A stretch of 9,125 nt of DNA. Origin: Verrucomicrobiota bacterium. Its GTDB lineage: Bacteria; Verrucomicrobiota; Verrucomicrobiia; Chthoniobacterales; UBA10450. The notes under the pieces were generated by a model that searched no databases, was not told where the DNA came from, and saw only the letters and a list, made by a program, of their open reading frames with translations. Below are positions 1 to 6,158 of this stretch, piece by piece. The stretch is taken from positions 1 to 9,125 of the forward strand of contig QHQU01000163.1 of assembly GCA_003219925.1 (NCBI GenBank), in the 5' to 3' direction. How positions within the stretch are numbered: the first letter of the stretch is position 1; each line of letters opens with the position of its first letter. Position numbers and translations under genes: made by a program.

Positions 1-1078
1 CCGCAAAAAATTCTGATTGCTGAGTGGTGAACGGAAAGACGGGATACATCGCATAGCCATTGATCCCATTGTTCAACGCCGTCCGCGATACCGTCGATGA
101 AACGGAGAAAACGGCGGCGATAGTTTGATAGTTCCTCAAGAAATAAAGCTCAGCGGCTTCGCGATCCTCTTCGATCCGAAAGCCGTTGAGTTTTAGTCGA
201 TCAGCTTCGTTCGTCTCGTTCGGGTGCGGACGATAAATCAAAGCGTGCCCGCTGAAATTCCGCCGCAAATAATCGAGACATGAATTGAGTCGCTCGACAT
301 AAACGTCAGGTGACACGTTATGAATAAGTAGGAAGGGCGTGCCGAAAAAAATCACTCGTCGACTCGAACAATCGCCGTTCTTGTCGCTGACTTGTGGCAG
401 ATTTTGGAGCTCGGCCACACTCGGAAATTTGGCGCCAATGATTTCCGGATTGTTCGAGACATCGGCCCCTCCGTTACTCATCACTACAATTCGATGGTAG
501 AGCGAGTCCGGATTCTTTTGCAGACGCTCGACCCGCACCCCGTCGCCACCCGGGTTAATGCGCGGCTTGAAATGAATCGTTCGGTTTAAGCCCGCCATTG
601 GTTCCACAATGCGGTTTTGCAACCAACCCGACGTAGTAAATCGATAGCGTGTCCGCTCGCCGATACGGGTGAGATCGCGATAAACTTTTTCTGCGACGCA
701 AAGCACCTTCTTCGCCTCCGGATGGGCCGAGATCGTCGCGTTGGAAATGGTCAGAATCCCGCCCACGCAAACAATCAGATCGCGCGCTTTATCGATTGGC
801 AGCTGCGCGATTGCCTCGCGCCTTCCGGCGGATTCGCGGTAAAGCCGTGGCAAATCACGCAAACCACGACAGGTATTCACGCGCGGGAAAGGATGAATCT
901 CGTCAAATCGTCCCGCATAAGGCTGCCAGTGCGCACGATCCCACCATTTCGAATCCTCGCGCAGCAAATGGAGTCCGCCCGGAAATTGTGCGCCAACCGC
1001 CTGTGCCACCGCGATCGCTGTCGGCAACCGGTCGGGCCGCGAAATCACAATCCAAAGTTTCGGCTGGGCGCCTGTCAT
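1..1078 (-). CDS. Glycosyltransferase-like protein with HP and SS motifs (C-terminus cut by window edge)
   Basis: This frame is open for 359 codons from an ATG at 1078 and runs off the left edge without a stop. The start is supported by an AGGAAG motif 9 bases upstream. The N-terminus (MTGAQPKLWIVISRPDR) has a beta-strand-like segment, and VCVGGILTISNA near residue 125 looks like another Rossmann-type strand. Near the end are IYRPHPNE (His285-Pro286) and AVFSVSSTVSRTALNNG (Ser327-Ser328). An HP motif followed by an SS/ST motif is known from GT-B sialyl- and polysialyltransferases and resembles capsule or teichoic-acid polymerases. I infer transfer of a sugar in surface-polysaccharide synthesis, in the cytoplasm. 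No signal peptide or membrane helix is seen. The donor and acceptor cannot be told. It lies 64 bases after queE on the same strand, with no obvious functional link. The reading frame is firm and the family assignment is tentative. Confidence 0.7.
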   Translation of the reverse strand, partial: MTGAQPKLWIVISRPDRLPTAIAVAQAVGAQFPGGLHLLREDSKWWDRAHWQPYAGRFDEIHPFPRVNTCRGLRDLPRLYRESAGRREAIAQLPIDKARDLIVCVGGILTISNATISAHPEAKKVLCVAEKVYRDLTRIGERTRYRFTTSGWLQNRIVEPMAGLNRTIHFKPRINPGGDGVRVERLQKNPDSLYHRIVVMSNGGADVSNNPEIIGAKFPSVAELQNLPQVSDKNGDCSSRRVIFFGTPFLLIHNVSPDVYVERLNSCLDYLRRNFSGHALIYRPHPNETNEADRLKLNGFRIEEDREAAELYFLRNYQTIAAVFSVSSTVSRTALNNGINGYAMYPVFPFTTQQSEFFA

Positions 1079-1142
1079 TGTCCTGAACTTCCTATCTCCA
1101 GCAAAAATCCCAAAGCTCCGGAATACAAGCTCGAAGGAATCT

Positions 1143-1814
1143 TCAAACTCCGCGCGTGGTGGGTGCCCAGATAAATTTGTGCATCTGCAGTTGAAAGCGC
1201 GCTGCCAGATTATCGGCCAGCATCCACTCCACAATTTGGCGTGGCTCGATCCGGCCAAAAATAGGTGAAAATAGAACGGCATGACAACGCTCCGGAAGAT
1301 TGTGTTCGCGCATTTTTTCCCGAGACCATTCGTAATCCTCACGCGAGCCGATGACGAATTTCACTTCGTCGCGCGTGGTCAGATGCTTGATGTTCGACCA
1401 CAGATTGCGTTCGCATTCACCACTCCCCGGTGTCTTCAAATCCATGATGCGATGCACCCGCCGATCGACCTTCGCGATATCGTGTGCCCCACTCGTTTCC
1501 AACAGTACCGTCTTTCCGGCATCAGCCAGCGCGCTCATCAAGGGAAGGACATTTTTTTGCAATAACGGCTCCCCTCCGGTGATTTCGACTAGGGGACAAT
1601 CGAATTTCAAAACTTCGGTCGTAATCTCGGACAAAGTTTTCTTTTCGCCCTCGTAAAAGGCATAGGCGGTGTCGCAGTAAGTGCAGCGCAGGTCGCAGAA
1701 GGTCAGCCGCACAAACACGCATGGAAGTCCCGCCCAGGTGCTCTCACCCTGAATCGAGTGATAGATCTCGTTGATCGTCAGGGTTGCGGTCCGTGGTTCG
1801 GTAGTCGGGTTCAT
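1143..1814 (-). CDS. queE: 7-carboxy-7-deazaguanine synthase QueE
   Basis: This is a radical SAM enzyme of 223 residues that converts 6-carboxy-tetrahydropterin to 7-carboxy-7-deazaguanine, on the way to preQ0 and queuosine in tRNA. It opens with the QueE signature INEIYHSIQGEST (residues 14-26). The cluster-binding cysteines are C40, C44 and C47 in FCDLRCTYCDTAYAF (CX3CX2C), and the SAM-contacting GGEP is at 80-83. MDLKTPGSGE and the end LQMHKFIWAP...RGV are also typical of the family. The length is normal. The ATG at 1814 overlaps the TGA of the decayed exporter gene upstream (ATGA), and no Shine-Dalgarno motif precedes it. The frame stays open back to a TTG at 2090, but those extra residues are unlike QueE and lie over the exporter remnant. 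No other queuosine gene is in the window. Confidence 0.95.
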   Translation of the reverse strand: MNPTTEPRTATLTINEIYHSIQGESTWAGLPCVFVRLTFCDLRCTYCDTAYAFYEGEKKTLSEITTEVLKFDCPLVEITGGEPLLQKNVLPLMSALADAGKTVLLETSGAHDIAKVDRRVHRIMDLKTPGSGECERNLWSNIKHLTTRDEVKFVIGSREDYEWSREKMREHNLPERCHAVLFSPIFGRIEPRQIVEWMLADNLAARFQLQMHKFIWAPTTRGV

Positions 1815-2230
1815 GGAAAATGGAGCAGAAGCCGAATGGCAAACCATAACATAACCGCAGCGGTGATGGCTTCGGTCGCGACCTGCCAGTTCGGCCAGAA
1901 GCCAACGTTCCACGGACTCATCAACACCACAAAAAGACCAAATAAGAAAGCGCCGCGCCGTTCGCTTCTTGGCGCTTGAAACTCGACACTGCGATGGGCG
2001 CGATAGATTTTCCACGCCCCAATGGCGAAACGAACCGCTAGAAATAAGAGCAGTGCGAGACTTACGATCGCTAGCACGCGCCAAGACCAATCGGCCAGGC
2101 AGACCAGAATCCGCCGCCGCGATCCTTCGGCAGCAAACCGCGCCGAATCATTTCGGCATCAATCGGCCCGGGGCGGCCACGCCACCGACCAGCCCAGAAT
2201 GTAACCGTTTGCCAGGGGGCTAAGCGTCAT
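1811..2230 (-). pseudogene. Decayed LysE/RhtB-type amino-acid exporter gene
   Basis: Pieces of a LysE-type exporter are spread over two frames. An ATG at 2230 opens MTLSPLANGYILGWSVAWPP. A run of four C (forward-strand G, 2170-2173) then shifts the frame to a TGA at 2159-2161. Read one base over, the sequence continues as PGPIDAEMIRRGLLPKDRGG and GFWSAWPIGLGAC, which resembles the conserved PPGP start of the family, and stops at a TAG (2071-2073). The first frame then carries two hydrophobic stretches, VLAIVSLALLLFLAVRFAIG and GAFLFGLFVVLMSPWNVGFW, and a last helix, ITAAVMLWFAIRLLLHF. Intact members have about 200 residues. Here about 140 codons remain, so I infer two internal deletions, near 2071-2080 and 1890-1897. 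A GTG at 2077 could still give an 88-residue membrane peptide. A sequencing error could explain the extra C but not the missing segments. Confidence 0.75.
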
Positions 2231-2269
2231 CGTTTCACCCGGACTGAATCTGCGCTAAGAATGCCAGCA

Positions 2270-3124
2270 ATGTCAGAACGAATCGAACGTCTTTTTGCTC
2301 GATGCCGAGGCGAAAACCGCGCCGCCTTCATTCCCTACATTTGTGCGGGCGATCCAAATTTTGCTCGCACCGTCGAGATCGCGCTTGCTCTGGAGAGAAA
2401 CGGAGCGGATTTACTCGAGCTTGGCCTGCCATTTTCCGATCCGCTGGCGGATGGCATTGTCAACCAACTGGCGGCGCAACGCGCGCTGGAAGCCGGGGCG
2501 ACTGCGCATGGCGTGCTCGATTGTGTGCGCGAGATTCGGCGTGCTTCCGAGATCCCGATTGTGCTTTACACCTATCTGAATCCGATTTTCAGATTCGGCA
2601 TTGAAAAATTTAATCGGGCCGCGGCGGACGCCGGTGTGGATGGTTTGCTCATCCTCGATCTGCCGCCGGAAGAAGATGCGAACGCTCAGAAACTTGACGG
2701 CTTAAAGCCGTCAAGTTTGCGCAATGAGAACGACAATTTTACGGCGAAAATAGTCCGGGTCTGGTTGATTGCGCCGACTACGCCGCCAGAGCGGATCGCG
2801 CTCATCGCAAAAGCCGCCCGCGGATTTATTTATTATGTCTCGCGCGAAGGCGTGACGGGAGCGCAAGATTCGGTCGCGCAGTCGCTCGAAGAAAAACTAA
2901 CGATGATCAGGCAATACACCGATTTGCCCATCGCAGTTGGCTTTGGGATCTCGAATCCGGAGCAGGCGGCGATAGTGGCAAAGATTGCGGAAGCCGTCGT
3001 GGTCGGAAGCGCGATTGTCGATTTGATTGGAAAGGTTGGGGACAGCGACGTTCTGGCCGATCGCGTCGCTAAATTCGTTACGCCGATTGTGTCGGCGATG
3101 CGTAAAACGCACAAGGCTCGTTAA
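2270..3124 (+). CDS. trpA: Tryptophan synthase alpha subunit TrpA, with an in-frame palindromic insertion
   Basis: TrpA cleaves indole-3-glycerol phosphate to indole and glyceraldehyde-3-phosphate and passes indole to TrpB. Read from 2270 it has 284 residues, against about 260-270 in most bacteria. It shows RAAFIPYICAGDPNF near the N-terminus and LLELGLPFSDPLADG, with catalytic Glu50 and Asp61 (E. coli Glu49 and Asp60). It also has YVSREGVTGAQ (the active-site loop 6 region) and IAVGFGISNPEQA with VVVGSAIVDLI (phosphate-binding loops). The ATG at 2270 is preferred because homologues begin near M-x-R-I-x-R-L-F and AAGA lies 9 bases upstream. An ATG at 2261 would add three residues. Between PPEED and APTTP there are roughly 14 residues more than in E. 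coli, overlapping a perfect 29-base palindrome. trpB is not adjacent upstream, where the divergent exporter remnant lies only 39 bases away. Confidence 0.95.
   Translation: MSERIERLFARCRGENRAAFIPYICAGDPNFARTVEIALALERNGADLLELGLPFSDPLADGIVNQLAAQRALEAGATAHGVLDCVREIRRASEIPIVLYTYLNPIFRFGIEKFNRAAADAGVDGLLILDLPPEEDANAQKLDGLKPSSLRNENDNFTAKIVRVWLIAPTTPPERIALIAKAARGFIYYVSREGVTGAQDSVAQSLEEKLTMIRQYTDLPIAVGFGISNPEQAAIVAKIAEAVVVGSAIVDLIGKVGDSDVLADRVAKFVTPIVSAMRKTHKAR
2690..2718. repeat. Perfect 14+1+14 palindrome inside trpA
   Basis: The arms AAACTTGACGGCTT and AAGCCGTCAAGTTT are exact reverse complements around a single A. The palindrome spans ten trpA codons (residues 141-150, KLDGLKPSSL) without a stop or a net frame change, at the place where the protein is longer than usual. 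It looks like a small palindromic element that landed in a tolerated surface loop. No second copy was noticed in this window. Confidence 0.85.
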
Positions 3125-3131
3125 CCATCCT

Positions 3132-3214
3132 GTCATCCCGAGCGAAAGCCAGGGATCCCGATGCGAGAGCTTTAAGGTAACGCCACGGGATCCCTCGACT
3201 TCGCTCGGGATGAC
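3132..3214. repeat. Family A palindromic repeat, trpA-dapF spacer
   Basis: Two 29-base arms (3132-3160 and 3186-3214) are reverse complements with three mismatches, starting GTCATCCCGAGCGAA and ending TTCGCTCGGGATGAC. The loop is 25 bases. Related copies lie at 4138, 8653, 8772 and 8843. It begins 8 bases after the trpA stop and ends 48 bases before dapF. A transcript could fold into a long hairpin, but no T-run follows, so it is not a standard intrinsic terminator. It is REP-like, and similar motifs are scattered through many acidobacterial and verrucomicrobial genomes (from memory). Confidence 0.85.
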
Positions 3215-3262
3215 CGTAGACGAACGGTTGGCATAGAGGCAGCCCTGTGGTACACGAATCAC

Positions 3263-4066
3263 ATGCTGCGATTCGCCAAGATGAACGGGGCGGGGAACGA
3301 TTTTGTCATGATCGACAATCGCGCCGGCAAGGTACAATTGAGCGCGCAGCAAATCGCGAAAATTTGCGATCGTCATCGCGGGGTCGGGGCGGATGGGGTT
3401 TTGCTGGTCGAGCGCGCGACCAACAGCGCTGATTTTCGGATGCGTTACTATAATAGCGACGGCGGCGAAGCAGAAATGTGCGGCAATGGCGCGCGTTGTT
3501 TTGCCCGTTTCGTCGAGAAAGTCGCAGATGCAGGTAAAAAAGTTTCGTTTGAGACGCCCGCCGGGATCATTGCCGCACAACTTCATGGCGAGCTTGTGAC
3601 TTTGAACATGAGCGAGCCGACTGATTTGCAGCTGAATGTCAGAGTTTCGGGTGGCTACGAAAACAAGACCATCCACTTTGTTAACACCGGAGTTCCGCAT
3701 GTTGTTATTCCAGCTGTGAACATCGAAGAGATTGACGTATTGCGTGAAGGTGCTGCTCTCCGGCGACATGAGATGTTTTCGCCCAAAGGCGCCAACGTAA
3801 ACTTTCTGCAAAAACGGGGAGGAAACAAAATTGCAATCCGCACTTATGAGCGTGGAGTGGAAAACGAGACGCTCGCCTGTGGCACTGGCGTGGTGGCGAG
3901 CGCGCTCATTTTTGCCGCAACGGAAAAAACCGACGGGCCCATTGGCGTCCTGGTGCGTGGCGGCAGCGAATTAAATGTCGATTTTCACCGCGACAGTCAG
4001 CGTTTCACCGATGTCACTCTTACCGGCCCGGCCGAGTTTGTTTTCGAGGGCACGATCGAATTGTGA
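3263..4066 (+). CDS. dapF: Diaminopimelate epimerase DapF
   Basis: DapF interconverts LL- and meso-diaminopimelate in the cytoplasm. The meso form goes to lysine and to peptidoglycan cross-links. The protein has 267 residues, normal for the family. It starts MLRFAKMNGAGNDFV, the usual N-terminal signature, followed by RHRGVGADGVL. The two catalytic cysteines of this cofactor-independent racemase are Cys73 in EMCGNGARCFA and Cys206 in NETLACGTGVVAS. NTGVPHVV and RTYERGVE line the substrate pocket in known structures. The ATG at 3263 is chosen from this N-terminus, as no Shine-Dalgarno motif is visible. It sits between trpA and dapA on the same strand, separated from each by a spacer holding palindromic repeats. 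Confidence 0.97.
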   Translation: MLRFAKMNGAGNDFVMIDNRAGKVQLSAQQIAKICDRHRGVGADGVLLVERATNSADFRMRYYNSDGGEAEMCGNGARCFARFVEKVADAGKKVSFETPAGIIAAQLHGELVTLNMSEPTDLQLNVRVSGGYENKTIHFVNTGVPHVVIPAVNIEEIDVLREGAALRRHEMFSPKGANVNFLQKRGGNKIAIRTYERGVENETLACGTGVVASALIFAATEKTDGPIGVLVRGGSELNVDFHRDSQRFTDVTLTGPAEFVFEGTIEL

Positions 4067-4082
4067 TTTGGCTCCGCGGGAA

Positions 4083-4121
4083 GCTCCGCAATATGCGGAG
4101 CTAAGCGCACAGGAAGTGCGC
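4083..4121. repeat. Twin short hairpins after dapF (family B)
   Basis: Two adjacent hairpins lie just after the dapF stop. The first pairs GCTCCGCA (4083-4090) with TGCGGAGC (4094-4101) around three bases. The second pairs GCGCAC (4105-4110) with GTGCGC (4116-4121) around AGGAA. No T-run follows. They differ in sequence from the family A repeats and look like a separate intergenic element. A weak role in transcript stability is possible but unproven. Confidence 0.65.
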
Positions 4122-4137
4122 GCTACCCTTTCTCATC

Positions 4138-4211
4138 TGTCATTCCCAGCGAAGTCGAGGAATCTCTTACCATTTAAGAGCAGAGATGTCTCGATTGCGC
4201 TCGATATGACA
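4138..4211. repeat. Family A palindromic repeat, dapF-dapA spacer (diverged copy)
   Basis: The ends are TGTCAT (4138-4143) and ATGACA (4206-4211). The 30-base arms (4138-4167 and 4182-4211) match as reverse complements with about seven mismatches. Inside, CTCTTA (4164-4169) pairs with TAAGAG (4175-4180) around CCATT. The left arm carries the family A signature CAGCGAAGTCGAGGAATCTC and the right arm is more diverged. It ends 29 bases before the dapA start. Confidence 0.75.
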
Positions 4212-4240
4212 AAGGTGGTGTGGCGTTTTAAAATCCGCCA

Positions 4241-5116
4241 ATGTTTCGCGGCACTTTCACCGCTCTGGTTACGCCTTTTCGCGAAAGCGCGATTGATTTC
4301 ACCGCGCTGCGGAATTTAATCGAATCCCAAATCGCGGCTGGCATCGACGGCATCATTGCCGTTGGAACCACCGGCGAATCGCCCACGCTGACCCATGACG
4401 AACGCAAAGGGGTGATTCGTTGCGCCATTGAAACCGCGAACAAGCGCTGTCTCGTTCTTGCTGGGACGGGGTCGTATTCGACGCGAGAAGCAATTGCAGC
4501 CACCGAAGAGGCAGAAAAACTCGGCGTTGATGGCGCACTCTTGGTTTCCCCCTACTACAACAAACCAAGTCAGGAAGGCTTGTTTCGTCACTTTTCCGCG
4601 ATTGCGAAATCAACTCCGCTTCGTCTGATGCTCTACAATATTCCGGGACGATGCGGTGTTGATATCGCTGCGGAAACGGTGGCGCGAATTCAGAGCGATT
4701 GCCCGAACGTTGTGTCAATCAAGGAAGCTGGGGGAAACGTGGATCGGGTAAGTGAATTGCGCGCGCGTTTGCCGGACGCCTTCACGGTATTGAGCGGCGA
4801 CGATGGATTGACTCTTCCATTTTTGGCGGCCGGCGCGGTCGGTGTCGTGAGTGTAGCTTCGAATTTATTGCCGCGTGAAATGTGCGACCTGGTGGACGCT
4901 TTCGCGAACGGCGATCTCAAGCGGGCGGAGGGATTGCATCGCAAACTTTACTGGTTGTTCAAAGATTTGTTTATCGAACCGAATCCGGTTCCGATAAAAA
5001 CCGCATTGTCGTGGCGTGGGACAATCCTGGCGGAAGTACGTTTGCCGCTCTGCGAAATGAGTGAGGCAAATCAGGCGCGTTTGCGCAAAACCCTGGAGAG
5101 ATTTGAACGCGAATAA
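4241..5116 (+). CDS. dapA: 4-hydroxy-tetrahydrodipicolinate synthase DapA
   Basis: DapA condenses pyruvate with aspartate-4-semialdehyde, the first committed step toward diaminopimelate and lysine. The protein has 291 residues, the usual length, as a TIM barrel. It begins MFRGTFTALVTPF. The substrate-relay threonines are in AVGTTGESPTL (Thr43-Thr44). Tyr132 in MLYNIPGRCGV and the Schiff-base Lys161 in VSIKEAGG complete the active site. VLSGDDGLTLPFLAAGAVG is the conserved GDD-type segment. The ATG at 4241 gives the standard N-terminus, and no clear Shine-Dalgarno motif precedes it. dapB follows after a 98-base spacer with its own repeat. Feedback inhibition by lysine occurs in some homologues and cannot be judged here. 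Confidence 0.97.
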   Translation: MFRGTFTALVTPFRESAIDFTALRNLIESQIAAGIDGIIAVGTTGESPTLTHDERKGVIRCAIETANKRCLVLAGTGSYSTREAIAATEEAEKLGVDGALLVSPYYNKPSQEGLFRHFSAIAKSTPLRLMLYNIPGRCGVDIAAETVARIQSDCPNVVSIKEAGGNVDRVSELRARLPDAFTVLSGDDGLTLPFLAAGAVGVVSVASNLLPREMCDLVDAFANGDLKRAEGLHRKLYWLFKDLFIEPNPVPIKTALSWRGTILAEVRLPLCEMSEANQARLRKTLERFERE

Positions 5117-5124
5117 TGCTCTAC

Positions 5125-5191
5125 TTGTAGTTGCAGCCGTCGCGGGCGGCAGAATTCCTGGCCCTTGCCGCTGGAGACAGCGGCGCTACAA
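5125..5191. repeat. Palindromic element in the dapA-dapB spacer (family C)
   Basis: The ends TTGTAG (5125-5130) and CTACAA (5186-5191) are reverse complements. Inside, GCCGCTG (5167-5173) and CAGCGGC (5178-5184) form a seven-pair stem with a GAGA loop, a stable tetraloop type. The element fills most of the spacer and ends 23 bases before the dapB start. The frame across it stays open and joins dapB from an ATG at 5131, which could mislead start calling. Confidence 0.7.
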
Positions 5192-5214
5192 CGGCGGCAG
5201 GTAAGACGAAGGTG

Positions 5215-5934
5215 ATGACAAAACTTCGGATTGCACTTGTCGGCGCGGCCGGGCGCATGGGGCAGGCGATTGCGAGCGTCGCCGCAAGTGAGAACGCGGA
5301 GATTGTTGCAAAATCGGATCTGGGCGATCGGATCACGTCGGCGGATGCGGATGTGCTGATTGATTTCAGTAGTGCAGCGGCTACTGAAGCTGTTTGCGAT
5401 GCGGCGGTGAAATCAAGCGCTGCCCTCGTAATCGGAACAACCGGACACTCGGCTAAAGAGAAGCAAGCGATTGAAACGGCGGCGCAGAAAATTCCCGTCG
5501 TGTTCGCTTCAAATTTCAGCATCGGGGTGAACGCGCTTTTTTCGTTGACAGAACAGGCGGCAAAAATTCTGGGCGAAAATTTCGACCTCGAAATTCTGGA
5601 GACGCATCATCGTTTGAAGAAAGATGCGCCAAGCGGAACGGCGAAAACGCTGGCAGAAATTTTGCAACGGGCCCGAAACGCGGAAAAATTGCGGCACGGG
5701 CGGGAAGGAATGATTGGCGAGCGTGAGAAATCGGAGATTGGCATTCATTCCGTTCGCGGCGGCGATGTGGTGGGCGATCATACTGTAATTTTTGCCGGAC
5801 AGGGCGAGCGGGTCGAGCTGACTCATCGGGCGAGCAGCCGCGAAACATTCGCGCGCGGCGCGCTGCGAGCAGCGCAATGGGTCATTGGGAAATCACCCGG
5901 GCTTTATGACATGCACGACGTTTTGGGACTGTAG
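5215..5934 (+). CDS. dapB: 4-hydroxy-tetrahydrodipicolinate reductase DapB (compact form)
   Basis: DapB reduces the DapA product to tetrahydrodipicolinate with NAD(P)H. From the ATG at 5215 it has 239 residues. The nucleotide-binding loop is GAAGRMG (10-16) and GTTG is at 74-77. The active-site segment THHRLKKDAPSGTA carries His131 and Lys135, matching E. coli His159 and Lys163. IHSVRGGDVVGDHTV and the C-terminal LYDMHDVLGL complete the family pattern. His131 lies about 28 positions earlier than in E. coli, so the cofactor domain is shortened, mostly between the first glycine loop and GTTG. This looks like a compact natural variant and not damage. The start is chosen because MTKLRIALVGAAGRMG is the normal beginning. 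AAGG lies only two bases upstream and a GTG immediately precedes the ATG. Residues encoded upstream of it come from the family C repeat. Confidence 0.96.
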   Translation: MTKLRIALVGAAGRMGQAIASVAASENAEIVAKSDLGDRITSADADVLIDFSSAAATEAVCDAAVKSSAALVIGTTGHSAKEKQAIETAAQKIPVVFASNFSIGVNALFSLTEQAAKILGENFDLEILETHHRLKKDAPSGTAKTLAEILQRARNAEKLRHGREGMIGEREKSEIGIHSVRGGDVVGDHTVIFAGQGERVELTHRASSRETFARGALRAAQWVIGKSPGLYDMHDVLGL

Positions 5935-5949
5935 GCGGGCGCGATTTTT

Positions 5950-6071
5950 TCTGGGGGGCGCACGCGCCCTCGCGTGCTCATTGCGGCGCCTCGCCGCAAT
6001 GCTCTGGGGGAGGAAAGTTCGCGATGGCGGGGGCACCATCGCCACCACGCGAGGCGCGTGCGCTCCCCAGA
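5950..6071. repeat. Large compound inverted repeat between dapB and folK (family D)
   Basis: The outer arms (5950-5976 and 6046-6071) are reverse complements with one mismatch and one extra base, both rich in GCGCACGCGCC. Between them sit two further hairpins. CATTGCGGCG (5979-5988) pairs perfectly with CGCCGCAATG (5992-6001) around CCT. GCGATGG (6021-6027) pairs with CCATCGC (6036-6042). A single strand could fold into a three-way junction. The flanks (5935-5949 and 6072-6158) show nothing else recognisable. It could be a small non-autonomous mobile element, or less likely a structured RNA. Confidence 0.8.
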
Positions 6072-6158
6072 TCCACTCGCCGCAGCGCTCATCCCCTCGC
6101 CTCACGCCAAACAAATCCGGGGTCATCGACATCGGCTAGAGATTCAGATGCGAAGATC

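Noticed and set aside
617..1174. Plus-strand open frame of 185 codons opposite the glycosyltransferase-like gene
   Set aside because: It is a shadow of the minus-strand gene, with no recognisable motif and no start signal.
1815..2090. Upstream extension of queE from a TTG at 2090 (92 extra residues)
   Set aside because: The added residues do not resemble QueE and overlap the exporter remnant, whose sequence in another frame is clearly protein-like. The ATG at 1814 gives the normal QueE N-terminus.
2897..3811. Long minus-strand open frame (304 codons) opposite trpA and dapF
   Set aside because: It is antisense to two well-supported genes and includes translated repeat sequence of the VIPSEVEGSR type. 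No family resemblance was seen.
5935..5952. T-run after dapB as an intrinsic terminator
   Set aside because: The T6 stretch is not preceded by a stable stem. The large inverted repeat starts within it and not before it.
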